13,155 bases of DNA, from assembly GCA_937897365.1 (NCBI GenBank), contig CALCOP010000115.1:1-13155 (forward strand), in the 5' to 3' direction. Position numbers and translations under genes: made by a program. The notes under the pieces are model-generated. The model did not search any database. It worked only from the letters and a program-made list of their open reading frames with translations, and was not told where the DNA came from. The DNA is from an uncultured euryarchaeote. Lineage in GTDB: Archaea > Thermoplasmatota > Poseidoniia > Poseidoniales > Poseidoniaceae. Shown piece by piece: positions 12,842 to 13,155 of this stretch (position 1 is the stretch's first letter; every line of letters begins with the position of its first letter).

Positions 12842-13155
12842 TTACCATGCACCGTGGACATAGGGTTTGCCATTGTCCGGATCTCTTCGGTTCGCCAAGT
12901 CCCAAATTCTTTCAAATCTGAATATGCCACTTGAACAGCCATGTGTCCACTCAAATCCAAGAGCGTAATTCCCCACCGTTCGAACTTTTGGCTTTTCTTT
13001 CTGCAAGGCTTCGATTTGCCTGCGAAGAGTTTTGCTTGAATCGTCTTCGTTACGTAGCGGTGAGCATTTTGCACAGGGACATGCGTGACGTAAGTCATCA
13101 TAGGTGATTGTGAACTCTGATTCGTCGTCATAAGTGACAACAACATCCAAATCAC
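12842..13155 (-). CDS. DUF971 (GBBH-like N-terminal domain) protein, 5' end cut by the window edge
   Basis: The frame is open to the right edge; a TTG at 13150 is in frame, but the true start probably lies outside. About 104 residues are visible. They match DUF971, the zinc-binding domain also found at the N-terminus of gamma-butyrobetaine hydroxylase and at the C-terminus of the plant Fe-S carrier HCF101: 'VVVTYDDESEFTITYDDLRHACPCAKC', then 'VGNYALGFEWTHGCSSGIFRFERIWDLA'. The Cys triad CPCAKC supplies three zinc ligands. At the usual fourth ligand, His in 'W-DGH-SGIY', this protein has Cys ('WTHGCSSGIF'). The domain alone suggests a role connected with Fe-S cluster biology, by analogy with HCF101; this is inference. 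It ends 81 bp before the PAP2 gene on the same strand. Confidence 0.82.
   Translation of the reverse strand, partial: DLDVVVTYDDESEFTITYDDLRHACPCAKCSPLRNEDDSSKTLRRQIEALQKEKPKVRTVGNYALGFEWTHGCSSGIFRFERIWDLANRRDPDNGKPYVHGAW

Noticed and set aside
12820..13155. Alternative minus-strand frame over the DUF971 gene
   Set aside because: The neighbouring frame carries the DUF971 Cys triad and the VGNYAL segment; this one shows no similarity.
1..13155. tRNA genes, rRNA, CRISPR arrays, insertion sequences, toxin-antitoxin or defence modules
   Set aside because: No T-loop-like GTTCRA with paired arms, no regularly spaced repeats, and no transposase, nuclease or toxin-like proteins were seen; the genes are ordinary chromosomal functions.

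Overview
This window looks like a compact chromosomal segment from an archaeon. The best-supported guess is an uncultured marine member of the Thermoplasmatota (Marine Group II, Poseidoniales-like); the domain is much surer than the order. Archaeal signs are a Bud32-type KEOPS kinase, a UPF0200 (dephospho-CoA-kinase-related) P-loop protein, a FlaI/VirB11-like secretion ATPase, and AT-rich TATA-like boxes upstream of several genes. Strong GGAGGT-type ribosome binding sites are present at some starts and absent at others, so the genome probably mixes led and leaderless mRNAs. Composition is moderate in GC and even throughout. I see no insertion sequences, integrases, CRISPR arrays, rRNA or tRNA genes.

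Layout. (1) 1-3758, minus strand: an ABC-2-type exporter (ATPase, then a 12-helix permease overlapping it by 4 bp), then a UPF0200 nucleotide kinase-like protein, then, after a 132-bp gap with its own TATA-like box, the N-terminal 172 residues of a type II/IV secretion ATPase that runs off the left edge. (2) 3858-4706, plus strand: an enoyl-CoA hydratase transcribed divergently from the exporter, ending in a hairpin plus T-run. (3) 4772-5167, minus: an unrecognised, very basic 131-residue protein behind a leader region with two TATA boxes. (4) 5364-7766, minus: a likely operon of Ham1/RdgB-type nucleotide pyrophosphatase, an unrecognised two-helix membrane-anchored protein, and a CPBP intramembrane protease. 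(5) 7870-8748, plus: a CrcB/Fluc fluoride channel and a bacterioferritin-like four-helix protein. (6) 8749-9555, minus: Bud32; 9554-10672, plus: quinolinate synthase NadA. (7) 10673-12760, minus: a PAP2/IPC-synthase-like membrane enzyme fused to a large ectodomain rich in N-glycosylation sequons; then a DUF971 protein that runs off the right edge.

Most genes are housekeeping or envelope functions: NAD synthesis (NadA), tRNA t6A modification (Bud32), nucleotide pool cleansing (Ham1), Fe-S related (DUF971), iron handling (ferritin-like), fluoride export (CrcB), lipid metabolism (enoyl-CoA hydratase, PAP2), and membrane or secretion functions. The region from 8329 to 12760 is packed with essentially no intergenic DNA: two convergent gene pairs have directly abutting stop codons and one divergent pair appears to overlap start-to-start. 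No obvious new defence or mobile system is visible. The most distinctive items are the PAP2-ectodomain fusion, the start-start overlap of bud32 and nadA, the ferritin-like protein with two altered ferroxidase ligands, and the orphan basic protein with its double-TATA leader.
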